Shown one piece after another: positions 9,279 through 17,539 of a stretch of 63,060 nucleotides of DNA. Each line of letters begins with the position of its first letter. Position 1 is the first letter of the stretch. Location of the stretch: positions 1-63,060 of the forward strand of contig JACNFY010000017.1 of assembly GCA_014384375.1 (NCBI GenBank), in the 5' to 3' direction. This stretch comes from Nanobdellati archaeon (lineage in GTDB: Archaea; Nanobdellota; Nanobdellia; Woesearchaeales; GCA-2686295). The translations under genes were made by a program, and so were the position numbers. The notes below the pieces were generated by a model. The model worked only from the letters and a program-made list of their open reading frames with translations. It made no database searches and was not told where the DNA came from.

Positions 9279-10874
9279 ATGCCGAAGACGAAATGGATAA
9301 TCTTTACCGGCGGAGTTCTATCAGGTTTAGGCAAGGGAATCGCATCTGCAAGCGTTGGAGGTCTATTATCTTCTAAGTACAGGGTTATACCTGTAAAATG
9401 CGATGGGTACCTGAATGTTGATCCAGGAACCATGAACCCGATAGAGCATGGAGAGGTATTCGTTCTTGATGATGGTGCAGAAGTAGACATGGACTTTGGA
9501 CACTACGAGAGATTTATAGGTGTGAGCTGCAAGTCTGAATGGAATCTCACAATGGGTAAAGTATTTGATGCAGTTCGGAGAAAAGAGAGGCGCGGAGACT
9601 ATCTTGGGAAGACAGTGCAATATATACCCCACGTCATAGAGCTGATAAAAGATTGGTGGAAAGAAATAGCTCGCAAGGAGAAAGCTGATGTAGTGTTAAT
9701 AGAACTGGGGGGGACCATTGGAGATATTGAAAATGAATTATTCGTTGAAGCTGCTAGACAACTCAAGAAAGATGTCGGTGCAAAGAACATAATGTATGGT
9801 CACTTGACGTATGTGCCGGTTCCTTATGGTGTCAATGAGCAGAAGAGCAAACCTACACAGCAGAGCATCAATCTGCTTCGGGAGAAAGGCATAACACCTG
9901 ACCTAATAATTGGAAGATGTTCTGAGATACTAACAGATAAAATCAAACAGAAAATAGCTACTTTCTGTGACGTTCCTAAAGGTGGTGTAATATCAGGAGT
10001 TGATGTTAAGAATGTCTACAAAATACCACTAAACTTTGAGAGTGAAGGAATCTCTAAAATAATAAACAAATGCCTTCGTATAAAAGTAAGACTGAGAATG
10101 AGAAAGTGGAGACAACTAGTGAAGAATATGGATGAAGCAGAGATACCAGTCCATATAGCTATCTGCGGAAAATACACTAGATTAGAGGATTCATATGCAA
10201 GCGTTGTAGAAGCACTATTCCATTCATCAGCACACTTGAAGTGCAAGATGGAAATATCATTCGTAGAGACATCTGGCTTGAAAGATCCTGCAGAACTTCT
10301 GAAAGGGATTGATGGAGTAATAGTTCCTGGAGGTTTTGGAGGAAGAGGTGCAGAAGGAAAAATTAATGTAATAAGGTACTGTCGTGAAAATGATATTCCT
10401 TTCTTAGGAATATGTTACGGACTGCAGTTAGCAGTGACTGAATTTGCAAGAAATGTTTGCGGCTTGAAAGGAGCTGATAGCAGTGAGAAAAATAAGAAAA
10501 CAAATCACCCAGTAATAGATATACTCCCAGAACAGAAGAAGATTAAAGACAAAGGAGGCACGATGAGACTAGGGGCTTATCCTGCATTATTGAAGAAAGG
10601 AACGAAGATATTAGGGTTGTACGGTAAGGAAAATGTTTCTGAAAGACACAGGCACCGATATGAGGTAAATCCAATATATCACAAGATACTTGAAAAAAAC
10701 GGACTGATACTTGCAGGCATGTCACCAGATAAAAAGCTAGCAGAGTTCATAGAGTTCAAATACCACAAGTACTTTGTAGGCTGTCAAGGACATCCAGAAT
10801 TAAAATCTTCTCTGTTAAAACCAGCGCCATTGTTCTATGGGTTGGTGAAGGCAGCGTTGGACGGGAAGAAATAA
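9279..10874 (+). CDS. pyrG: CTP synthase (glutamine-hydrolysing)
   Basis: The enzyme makes CTP from UTP, ATP and glutamine, the last step of pyrimidine nucleotide synthesis, in the cytosol. The 531-residue length is standard. The N-terminal amidoligase domain starts with the P-loop region GGVLSGLGKGIASAS (residues 11-25) and has the family block ELGGTIGDIE. The C-terminal class I glutaminase domain has the oxyanion GGFGGRG strand, the nucleophile in LGICYGLQ (Cys379) and GHPE near the end. The start is supported by a well-placed TATA box and no Shine-Dalgarno sequence. It stands alone, followed after 41 nt by the zinc-ribbon/aEF-1beta pair, which has its own promoter. Confidence 0.97.
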   Translation: MPKTKWIIFTGGVLSGLGKGIASASVGGLLSSKYRVIPVKCDGYLNVDPGTMNPIEHGEVFVLDDGAEVDMDFGHYERFIGVSCKSEWNLTMGKVFDAVRRKERRGDYLGKTVQYIPHVIELIKDWWKEIARKEKADVVLIELGGTIGDIENELFVEAARQLKKDVGAKNIMYGHLTYVPVPYGVNEQKSKPTQQSINLLREKGITPDLIIGRCSEILTDKIKQKIATFCDVPKGGVISGVDVKNVYKIPLNFESEGISKIINKCLRIKVRLRMRKWRQLVKNMDEAEIPVHIAICGKYTRLEDSYASVVEALFHSSAHLKCKMEISFVETSGLKDPAELLKGIDGVIVPGGFGGRGAEGKINVIRYCRENDIPFLGICYGLQLAVTEFARNVCGLKGADSSEKNKKTNHPVIDILPEQKKIKDKGGTMRLGAYPALLKKGTKILGLYGKENVSERHRHRYEVNPIYHKILEKNGLILAGMSPDKKLAEFIEFKYHKYFVGCQGHPELKSSLLKPAPLFYGLVKAALDGKK

Positions 10875-10884
10875 TTTCAGTAAT

Positions 10885-10893
10885 CTTTATAAA
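10885..10893 (+). promoter_or_regulatory. TATA box of the zinc-ribbon/aEF-1beta pair
   Basis: CTTTATAAA centred about 27 nt upstream of the zinc-ribbon ATG, consistent with a leaderless transcript covering both genes. Confidence 0.6.
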
Positions 10894-10915
10894 CCCTCTA
10901 TTTTTCCACAAGCGT

Positions 10916-11083
10916 ATGACAGAACAGTGTATTTCATGCAAAACAACTGTGGCTAATGAGACTGGTTCAGTTAGATTTCTATGCCCAAAATGTGGCAAGT
11001 ATGAAATAGTTAGATGCAAGAATTGTAGGCAGATAGTAGCGAAGTACACCTGCCCTAAATGTGAATTTACAGGACCTAACTAG
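10916..11083 (+). CDS. Small double zinc-ribbon protein upstream of aEF-1beta
   Basis: A 55-residue protein with four CxxC knuckles (CISC, CPKC, CKNC, CPKC), enough ligands for two zinc ribbons. Small archaeal proteins of this kind (HVO_2753-like) are commonly encoded next to elongation factor 1-beta, as here: the aEF-1beta ATG follows the stop by 3 nt. Its role is unknown; a translation-related function is inferred from the neighbourhood. The start is supported by the TATA box 27 nt upstream. Confidence 0.85.
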   Translation: MTEQCISCKTTVANETGSVRFLCPKCGKYEIVRCKNCRQIVAKYTCPKCEFTGPN

Positions 11084-11086
11084 AAA

Positions 11087-11365
11087 ATGACTAATGCAAT
11101 AGTGACGGTTAAGATAATGCCTGTATCTCCAGATGTCGATCTTGAAGCAGTTAAAGAAAAAGCTCTTGAAGAAATAAAAACATTTGCAGGAGAAGGCGAT
11201 ACAAAATCAGAGATACAACCAGTGGCTTTTGGCTTAAATGCTCTTAGTATAATCTTTATCATGGATGAAAGCCTTGGAAGTCCTGATGTCCTTGCTGAGA
11301 AAGTTGAAGCAATGGATGGCGTAAACTCAGCAGAAATAACAGATGTCAGGAGAGCTGTTGGATAA
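11087..11365 (+). CDS. aef1b: Translation elongation factor aEF-1beta
   Basis: The 92-residue protein matches the archaeal EF-1beta guanine-nucleotide exchange factor, which reloads aEF-1alpha with GTP in the cytosol. It has the alpha/beta fold of the family: the first strand IVTVKIMPVSPDVDLEAV, the middle EIQPVAFGLNALSIIFIMDE and the final strand with VNSAEITDVRRAVG. Length is normal for archaea. It lies 3 nt after the zinc-ribbon gene and shares its promoter. A T6 tract at 11371-11376 probably ends the transcript. Confidence 0.93.
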   Translation: MTNAIVTVKIMPVSPDVDLEAVKEKALEEIKTFAGEGDTKSEIQPVAFGLNALSIIFIMDESLGSPDVLAEKVEAMDGVNSAEITDVRRAVG

Positions 11366-11370
11366 TACTA

Positions 11371-11376
11371 TTTTTT
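11371..11376 (+). terminator. T-tract after aEF-1beta
   Basis: TTTTTT beginning six bases after the aEF-1beta stop codon; consistent with an archaeal oligo-T terminator. No hairpin. Confidence 0.35.
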
Positions 11377-11400
11377 CTTATGGTAAAATTATAAGCAAAA

Positions 11401-11408
11401 TTTAAATA
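11401..11408 (+). promoter_or_regulatory. TATA box deciding the start of the next gene
   Basis: TTTAAATA lies only about 15 nt before the first in-frame ATG (11420) but about 27 nt before the second (11432), which argues for a leaderless message starting at the second. Confidence 0.45.
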
Positions 11409-11431
11409 GTAATAAATTAATGAAATACTAT

Positions 11432-12022
11432 ATGGATAGTGATTTATTAAAAAACAGTAAAAAAGTTGGTGCAATTTTCTTGGCAACTATATTAATTTCA
11501 TTTCTTTCTTTGATGATTATAAACTCTCAAGAAACATTTGAATTAGGTAATATAAGCAAAAGTTTATTTTTTCTATTTTTATTTTTCTTAATAATCTTTC
11601 ATTTTTTATTTAAATATCAAAAAGAAGTATATCATAAGAAATCCATGTTTTGGAAAATTCCTTTAATAGCAATTGCAATATGGATTTTAGGGATGGCACT
11701 CCTTTTTATTCAAGCAAGTTCTAAGTATTCTGATCCTGGTTGGGCATTGTGGGCAATAATCATGATTGGTTTAATTGGAGCAGTCATAATTGTAGTTTTT
11801 TCTCTTATACTAGTTGTAAATTCATGGTTCAGAACAAATCTTTTCATTGTTGCATGGACAATTTTTGTGTTTGTAACCATAGGATCATTATTTAAAGAAA
11901 GTGCTTTTTATATATTCTCATTTCCTATTGGTTCTTTAGTTGGAACATTACTTGCAATTTATTTTAAAAAACACCCTTGGAAATTAAAAGAACCACAAAA
12001 AGAAATATTTAATGAGGAATAA
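11432..12022 (+). CDS. Unknown membrane protein, five to six helices
   Basis: I do not recognise this protein of 196 residues (200 if the ATG at 11420 is used). After about ten polar residues it has a hydrophobic helix (VGAIFLATILISFLSLMII), a second one ending before a KYQKEVYHKK basic loop, then three or four more, and a short charged C terminus (KKHPWKLKEPQKEIF). This resembles a small polytopic inner-membrane protein. The coding sequence is T-rich with little GC, unlike the neighbouring housekeeping genes. The TATA box position favours the start at 11432. It converges with trm1. Confidence 0.6.
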   Translation: MDSDLLKNSKKVGAIFLATILISFLSLMIINSQETFELGNISKSLFFLFLFFLIIFHFLFKYQKEVYHKKSMFWKIPLIAIAIWILGMALLFIQASSKYSDPGWALWAIIMIGLIGAVIIVVFSLILVVNSWFRTNLFIVAWTIFVFVTIGSLFKESAFYIFSFPIGSLVGTLLAIYFKKHPWKLKEPQKEIFNEE

Positions 12023-12053
12023 ATAAAATTAGAACTAATATCTTGATTTTTCT

Positions 12054-13085
12054 TTAAATATTTTTTATTATCAATACAAGATTCTCTTTTTCTATATCTG
12101 ACTTGATTCCAAAAGGATTGAAGTGAGTCCTGGAAACCTTGTAACCTTTCTTTTTTATCAAACCCATCAATGTTTCATATTTGGGAACCTGTATTTTGAA
12201 TTCTTCGCATATTCTATGTATGTCGTGAAATCCTACAATATCAAGCTCTTCATCAATAACTGAAAGAAACTTCTTTGTCTCTTCATCAGCATCCTTTAAC
12301 ATTTTCTTAACAAGTCTTTTGTCAAAAAGCTGTCCAAGCCATAAAGGGCCTGCTGTGTTAAAGAAATCATGCTTTCTTAATATCTTATCAACTTTCTTCT
12401 TGCCTTTCTCGCATTTGAAGAAAACCCTGAAATAATGATCCTTGCTGTATGTAAAGATAGGTGTCAATGCCTTGTCATACTGCGCGCCAACTAACTGCAC
12501 TTTTCTGATTAATATCCTCACTCCCATTTCATGCTTTAACTCGTTTCTCACAGGCTTTGCCCAGTACTTTCTCCTGCAAGCGTTTTCATAAGTGCCTGAA
12601 AGTGCAGAAGTGTCTGTGGCAGTCACTGCAAGAATTCCTTTCCTCGCAAGTCTTGTTATAGCTGCATCTAAGAAGGGATTTGGAGTTCCGAAAGGATCAA
12701 TGTCAATATAGTCAAAACCAGAGCTGTTTAATAAGAAAAGGTTTGCATCTTCATTAGAAATGAAAATATTATTTTTTCCTTTTATATTATTAATAGTAAT
12801 AGTATCTTGCATAGTTTTCAAGAAATCTTTTTTATTATCATTGAAAGAAATACTCTTGATTTTATTTCTCTTTAATTCCAATAGAAACCTGATCCCCCTT
12901 ATTCCAGTGCCTGATAATGGAAGTCCTATCTGTAACTTGCTTTTTCTCAAAGAGTTAAGAAGCAGGACACTAATATCCCTGTTTAATTTCATAACTGGAT
13001 TGTAAAATACAAGTAGTTTCTTTGAAATCTTCTTTTCTCTGGAAACCTTTATCTTTGCTTTTCCTTCCTGAATAATCTGAAACAT
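12054..13085 (-). CDS. trm1: tRNA (guanine-26 N2)-dimethyltransferase
   Basis: Trm1 dimethylates G26 of tRNA using S-adenosylmethionine. The 343-residue protein shows the N-terminal F-x-NP-x-M-x-x-NRD element (FYNPVMKLNRDIS), the SAM-binding strand GTGIRGIRFLLE and the catalytic DYIDIDPFGTPNPFLDAAI block. It also has the ATDTSALSG and ARKYW-like region (CRRKYWAKP) typical of the family, and the C-terminal domain ending in THFNPFGIKSD. It is a little shorter than many archaeal Trm1 proteins. The start ATG is 27 nt downstream of the stop of the upstream membrane gene, so the two may be co-transcribed. Confidence 0.95.
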   Translation of the reverse strand: MFQIIQEGKAKIKVSREKKISKKLLVFYNPVMKLNRDISVLLLNSLRKSKLQIGLPLSGTGIRGIRFLLELKRNKIKSISFNDNKKDFLKTMQDTITINNIKGKNNIFISNEDANLFLLNSSGFDYIDIDPFGTPNPFLDAAITRLARKGILAVTATDTSALSGTYENACRRKYWAKPVRNELKHEMGVRILIRKVQLVGAQYDKALTPIFTYSKDHYFRVFFKCEKGKKKVDKILRKHDFFNTAGPLWLGQLFDKRLVKKMLKDADEETKKFLSVIDEELDIVGFHDIHRICEEFKIQVPKYETLMGLIKKKGYKVSRTHFNPFGIKSDIEKENLVLIIKNI

Positions 13086-13112
13086 TTAGAATAGAAAAGA
13101 AAATTTGTTTAT

Positions 13113-13520
13113 TTAGCTTTTCCTATAATAGAACACAATAACTGCAATAACCAATAACACAAAAGAACTTCCGTATAGGTTCAAATCAGTTATTGCTGTC
13201 TTGAAGAAACCACTAATTCCAGCTATTAATAATGAATGCAGCACCCAGCTTATCAATACAGGGTAACCATACTCTTCCCAGTATGTGTTGAAGATTCTGT
13301 GTTTGTAAATTGCTCTGAAGATGAACAATCCAGGCACGAAGAACATGTACAATGCACCGTAGAACTTGCTGAAAGTAGTTGTCATAGGAACTTTGAATGC
13401 CAGCAACACCAATGCAAGGACAATTCCTGTAACTATGTAATATCCAAAGAACTTCAACTCTTTCTTGCTAATCAATTCTTTTCTAGAACTTGGTTTATTC
13501 TTAGCTTTCTTTTTAGCCAT
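13113..13520 (-). CDS. Small unknown membrane protein
   Basis: 135 residues starting at MAKKKAKNKPSSRK; a longer in-frame extension to 13574 is mostly Phe/Lys low complexity and is unlikely to be translated. The N terminus is very basic, followed by about four hydrophobic helices (YYIVTGIVLALVLLAF, ALYMFFVPGLFIF, LISWVLHSLLIAGI, SSFVLLVIAVIVFYY) and a short RKS end. The basic N terminus should stay in the cytoplasm. No family recognised. It is immediately upstream of trm1 on the same strand. Confidence 0.6.
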   Translation of the reverse strand: MAKKKAKNKPSSRKELISKKELKFFGYYIVTGIVLALVLLAFKVPMTTTFSKFYGALYMFFVPGLFIFRAIYKHRIFNTYWEEYGYPVLISWVLHSLLIAGISGFFKTAITDLNLYGSSFVLLVIAVIVFYYRKS

Positions 13521-13662
13521 TATAAAAAAGAAAAATAAAAAGAATACAAAAACTTTTCGGTTTTTGAACAACAAAATATTTGGATTTTGAGTTCCAAAAA
13601 GCTTTGCTTTTTGTTATTCCAAAAACTTCTTTTTTGTAACTTTAAAAATTTATTGAAATTAT

Positions 13663-14040
13663 TTATACATGAGGTATATTATGTTCTTCTAATATATATT
13701 CTAATAATCCATGAGTTTTTCTTATGGATTGTATTACTCGATGGTTCTTGAGTCTTTCAATCTCTGTTCTTGTAGATTCTGTTTGAACTTGGTTATGCAG
13801 CCATATTGCTTGTCGGAGGTCTCTAACATTTGGATGATGATAGAGGTTTTTCATATGTGACGGGTACTCTTGTCTCTGGTCTGTGTGGTCTAATCTATGA
13901 CAGTTAACAACATCTAGAAATATTACTGCATCTATTGGAACCTGACTGAAATCTATTGTTCCACTTTTTTTATATTGTTCTGCAGCTGGCAGTAATTGGA
14001 TATCTATTGTATATTTGCTAGTTCCTTCTGATGACATCAC
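13663..14040 (-). CDS. Unknown soluble protein, 125 residues
   Basis: No family recognised. The sequence is soluble and His-rich: IDAVIFLDVVNCHRLDHTD (about residues 35-53) is a buried strand followed by Cys/His/Asp, then an amphipathic helical half (VRDLRQAIWLHNQ, TRTEIERLKNHRVIQSIR). A TATA-like TATTTATAAATT (14059-14070, read on the reverse strand) is about 24 nt before the ATG, so it is divergently transcribed from aIF5B and probably leaderless. The strand with Asp/His residues could be a metal site, but this is speculation. Confidence 0.5.
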   Translation of the reverse strand: MMSSEGTSKYTIDIQLLPAAEQYKKSGTIDFSQVPIDAVIFLDVVNCHRLDHTDQRQEYPSHMKNLYHHPNVRDLRQAIWLHNQVQTESTRTEIERLKNHRVIQSIRKTHGLLEYILEEHNIPHV

Positions 14041-14090
14041 TACTATAAAGTGATAAATTATTTATAAATTTTTCTATTTAGGGATAAATA

Positions 14091-14102
14091 ACTTTTATAA
14101 AG
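14091..14102 (+). promoter_or_regulatory. TATA box of aIF5B
   Basis: ACTTTTATAAAG centred 27 nt before the aIF5B ATG; leaderless transcription expected. A second TATA for the divergent 125-residue gene lies at 14059-14070. Confidence 0.6.
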
Positions 14103-14123
14103 CGACAATTATTTCTCCAAGGT

Positions 14124-15884
14124 ATGGCAACAAGAAGCCCAATAGTCTCTGTACTAGGACACGTGGATCACGGAAAATCCTCTATTTTAGATGCTATTAG
14201 AGGCACGAATATTGTTTCTGGGGAGGCAGGAGCTATCACACAAGCAATAGGTGCTTCAATAATACCATTAGAGGTTGTCAAGAAGAAATGTGGCAAACTC
14301 TTAGAAACCTTGAAGATGGACTTCACGATTCCTGGACTTCTATTCATAGACACGCCAGGACATGCAGCTTTTACAACCCTGAGAAAGAGAGGAGGCAGCC
14401 TTGCAGACATAGCAATCCTTGTTGTCGATATAAATGAAGGTTTCAAGCCGCAAACAATTGAAGCAATCGAAGTATTAAAAAGCTATAAGACACCATTCAT
14501 CATCGCAGCTAACAAGCTGGATTTAATACCTGGTTATAATAAAGTATATGGTACAGTTCTTCAAGACATCAAAGCACAGAATCCAAATGTTCAATCAGAG
14601 GTTGATAAGAGGTTATATGAGTTGGTTGGACAGCTTCATGACAGGTTTAGTCTTGTTTCTGAACGGTTTGACAGAGTAAGCAATTACACTGAACAAATCG
14701 CTATAATTCCCTGCTCTGCAAAGGAACGAATTGGATTGCAGGAATTATTAATGGTGATTACTGGATTAGCCCAGAAGTTTTTGGAGGAAAGCCTTAAGGT
14801 TGATGTTTCTGGAAGAGCAAAAGGAACAATACTTGAAGTAAAGGAGGAGAAGGGTCTTGGGAAGACAATAGATTTGATAATCTACGATGGAACCTTGTCT
14901 GTCAATGATACCATAGTTATAGGAAGTCTTGATGAGCCAATAGTTACAAAGGTGAGGGCTCTATTAGAGCCTGATTCTTTGGCAGAGATGCGTGACAAGA
15001 AGACCAAGTTTCGTTCCGTAAAGAATGTAAGCGCTGCTACTGGTGTGAAGATAGCTGCTCCTGAACTAGAAGGAGCAGTAGCAGGAATGCCTGTCAGAGC
15101 TTGTTCTCCTGAGGAAGTCGAGCAGGTCAAGGAGAGCCTGATGTCAGAAGTAGAAGAAGTCTTGATAGAGACGGATTCTTCAGGCATAATTATAAAAACA
15201 GACACCATAGGAAGCTTGGAAGCTGTGATCAAGATTTTGAAAGACAAGAACGTTCCTATTAGAAAAGCATCCATAGGTAATATCACAAAGAAGGACTATG
15301 CAGAAGCTGAGAGTAATTATGAAAAGGATCTTTTGCTAGCAGTGATTCTAGGATTTAACGTGATTGATGAAGCAATTGCTTCAAGTAAAGTTGTGAAAGT
15401 GTTGGTCAATGACGTCATTTATAAATTGGTGGATGACTTTGAGCAGTGGCAGGAAGAGACAAGGAAGTCTGAGGAAGCTAAGAGATTAGATGCTCTTGTC
15501 AGGCCATGCAAACTAGAAGTGTTGCAGAACTGTATATTCAGACAGAGCAACCCATGCATTGTTGGAGTGGAAGTAATTGTAGGTACTGCTAAGATAGGCA
15601 TGCCTTTGATGAAACCTGATAGGAAGCTATCTGAGATTAAATCAATCCAATCAGAAGGTGAGAATCTTCAGAAAGCAGAGAAAGGAAAACAAGTCGCAAT
15701 ATCAATACCAAAAGTCATGGCTGGTAGGCATATTAACGAAGGAGATATTCTCTACTCAGACATACCTGAGGATGATTTCAGGAAGATTAAGAAGTTCACT
15801 AATTTCCTGACAAAGGACGAGATAAATGTTTTGAAGAAGATAGCAGAGATAAAGAGAAAAGATAACCTTGTGTGGGGTGTATGA
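14124..15884 (+). CDS. infB: Translation initiation factor aIF5B
   Basis: aIF5B is the GTPase that promotes ribosomal subunit joining with initiator tRNA. The 586-residue length is that of archaeal aIF5B without the eukaryotic N-terminal extension. The G domain has GHVDHGKSS (12-20), DTPGH (76-80) and NKLD (130-133). The following domains II-IV contain the KGTILEVKEEKGLGKTID and QVAISIPKV blocks, and the C terminus is helical, as expected for the IF1A/tRNA-contact region. The stop overlaps the start of the PUA protein gene (ATGA), so these two ribosome-related proteins are translationally coupled. Confidence 0.97.
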   Translation: MATRSPIVSVLGHVDHGKSSILDAIRGTNIVSGEAGAITQAIGASIIPLEVVKKKCGKLLETLKMDFTIPGLLFIDTPGHAAFTTLRKRGGSLADIAILVVDINEGFKPQTIEAIEVLKSYKTPFIIAANKLDLIPGYNKVYGTVLQDIKAQNPNVQSEVDKRLYELVGQLHDRFSLVSERFDRVSNYTEQIAIIPCSAKERIGLQELLMVITGLAQKFLEESLKVDVSGRAKGTILEVKEEKGLGKTIDLIIYDGTLSVNDTIVIGSLDEPIVTKVRALLEPDSLAEMRDKKTKFRSVKNVSAATGVKIAAPELEGAVAGMPVRACSPEEVEQVKESLMSEVEEVLIETDSSGIIIKTDTIGSLEAVIKILKDKNVPIRKASIGNITKKDYAEAESNYEKDLLLAVILGFNVIDEAIASSKVVKVLVNDVIYKLVDDFEQWQEETRKSEEAKRLDALVRPCKLEVLQNCIFRQSNPCIVGVEVIVGTAKIGMPLMKPDRKLSEIKSIQSEGENLQKAEKGKQVAISIPKVMAGRHINEGDILYSDIPEDDFRKIKKFTNFLTKDEINVLKKIAEIKRKDNLVWGV

Positions 15885-16342
15885 TGCAACACCTAAAAAT
15901 CCTTAACTCAAAGGAAACTAAGAGGATTCTTAAGTTGCTAAAACAACAGTTCGGCTTTGAAGGAAAACTTGGCTTTGTTTTTCTAGTGAATAATAAAGAT
16001 AGAGTTTATGTTGTTAATCGTGATATTGAAAGGGTTGAGTTGGAGAAGTTAAGGATTAATGCTCTTGGTCTCTACTTCGGCACTTTTATTAAAGGTGAGT
16101 TGAGGCTTAGCATAGAGGGAAGCCAAATAATTGGGCCGAGAGCAAAAAAGAACATCCTTGACATTAATGATAAGGAGTTTGAGATTTGGTTGAAAGGAGA
16201 AGATTTCAAGATGAATACTGACTTAGAAGGTTTTGTTCTTGTAAAATACAGAGATGACTTTGTAGGTTGTGGCAAGGTCAGTAATGGAACACTTCTAAAC
16301 TATGTTCCAAAAGCGAGAAGATTAATTGTTGTGAATAATTAG
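15881..16342 (+). CDS. PUA-domain ribosome biogenesis protein (Nip7-like)
   Basis: 153-154 residues from the ATGATG that overlaps the aIF5B stop. The N-terminal half is an alpha/beta pre-PUA domain (RILKLLKQQFGFEGK). The C-terminal half, from about residue 75, has the PUA pattern: RLSIEGSQIIGPRAKKNILDI, then VLVKYRDDFVGCGKVSNGTLLNYVPKARRL. It is closest to the archaeal Nip7/COG3270 group that binds rRNA during 60S or 50S biogenesis; RNA binding is family knowledge. It converges with the next reverse gene, overlapping by 4 nt at the stops. Confidence 0.8.
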   Translation: MMQHLKILNSKETKRILKLLKQQFGFEGKLGFVFLVNNKDRVYVVNRDIERVELEKLRINALGLYFGTFIKGELRLSIEGSQIIGPRAKKNILDINDKEFEIWLKGEDFKMNTDLEGFVLVKYRDDFVGCGKVSNGTLLNYVPKARRLIVVNN

Positions 16343-17535
16343 TTTTCTGGAGTGGTTTCTGGTATATTATCCACGTATTCCAGTCTCTCGAAAAGTGGTG
16401 CCAACTGTTTCTGTAGCTCATAGTGAATAGGTCTCCACTTATCTCTTCTTAGATTCTCTTGTCGCTCAACATACCTGGCGTGATTGAGATTCTTATCTTT
16501 CTTATCTTGGATTTCTCCTACAGTATCCTGCACTTGTATTTCAAATGTTTGGTAAACAGTATTACCTTGGAAATCTCTTATTTGGGTAGGAAGATCAATA
16601 TGTATGGCTGAGTGCTTGGATATGGAATCGAATTTTTCTCTTGGAAGATTGTAATGACGAACTTTTCCTTTCAGATTTGTTCCATACTCTGCTGCCAGTT
16701 CTGATAACTTTTTCAAGACCCTTAAAGCATTATCCTCATCTGATGTGACAATTCTTATGGCGGATGTATCGCAAATTAACAATTCTTCAGATTCTATTCC
16801 AGCTATCCTATCAGTAAACTTGCTTAGAAGTCTACCTCCTGACTTCATCCTCCCACCTATCTTTGTAGCACATTCAGATTCTGACGGGTTTTTTACAAAA
16901 TACCAGTTTCCTGCAGCTATGAAGAATGTATCTTCTGGATCTTTGCATCTTCTTGTTTCACATTGAGTATCAACTTCTCCCTTTTTGTAACTTGCAAAGA
17001 AATCTTTGTCCATGATTGCAGACTCAGTCTCTGTGTCATACAATGTTACCTCATCACAAGTGTTGCATCTTACTTCATGCATATGAATAATATAGTAATC
17101 CAAGGATCTGTTCCTTCTATCAACAAAAAGTTTTGGAATAAGTTTATGTTCTATGAAATCAATCATATCGAACTCTAACTTTCCAAGCACGCTGACCATC
17201 TCATTAGCTAATGTTCTTATTTCTTCTTCTGGAATGACTTTGCCAAGTATTTCTTGGATATACATGGATTCGATTTCTTTAGCTTCTCTCCTTATTGCCT
17301 CATTTCCTGATTTTCTCAAATCTGTTATTCTTGCTTGTTGTTTTCGTATATAGTTAAAATCTGTTTTTGTAAGATACCCTTTGAATATTTTTCTCGCATG
17401 TGTCCCTTTTGCTCCTCTATCAAATTTCTCTAGGTCTATGGTTATATCTTCTAATAGTTCGATGCGGGTTATAAGGCTCTCAAGAGTCTCCTGCATCTGT
17501 TGATTTGCAAAAAAAGCTTTGGTTTTTCTTTTCAT
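16339..17535 (-). CDS. RelA/SpoT synthetase-like domain protein with Cys insertion
   Basis: 398 residues (399 if the first of two adjacent ATGs is used). The C-terminal third resembles the (p)ppGpp synthetase fold. It has a basic nucleotide-binding run GRMKSGGRLLSK (R230, K232, S233, K240 counting from the first Met), then a CDTSAIRIV strand (Asp257), SKHSAIHIDL in the position of the usual GYQSLH loop, and FEIQVQD (Glu343) followed by a helix. The aromatic residue that stacks the acceptor base in canonical enzymes is replaced. An inserted CxxC...CxxxxC (158-198) looks zinc-binding. The N terminus is coiled coil. It follows the HD-domain gene by one base, in the order the two domains have in bifunctional Rel proteins. 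Activity is uncertain. Confidence 0.6.
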   Translation of the reverse strand: MKRKTKAFFANQQMQETLESLITRIELLEDITIDLEKFDRGAKGTHARKIFKGYLTKTDFNYIRKQQARITDLRKSGNEAIRREAKEIESMYIQEILGKVIPEEEIRTLANEMVSVLGKLEFDMIDFIEHKLIPKLFVDRRNRSLDYYIIHMHEVRCNTCDEVTLYDTETESAIMDKDFFASYKKGEVDTQCETRRCKDPEDTFFIAAGNWYFVKNPSESECATKIGGRMKSGGRLLSKFTDRIAGIESEELLICDTSAIRIVTSDEDNALRVLKKLSELAAEYGTNLKGKVRHYNLPREKFDSISKHSAIHIDLPTQIRDFQGNTVYQTFEIQVQDTVGEIQDKKDKNLNHARYVERQENLRRDKWRPIHYELQKQLAPLFERLEYVDNIPETTPEN

Positions 17536-17539
17536 CATT

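Noticed and set aside
13521-13574. 18-residue N-terminal extension of the membrane protein
   Set aside because: Phe/Lys low-complexity sequence from an A/T-rich intergenic region; MAKKK start is more plausible.
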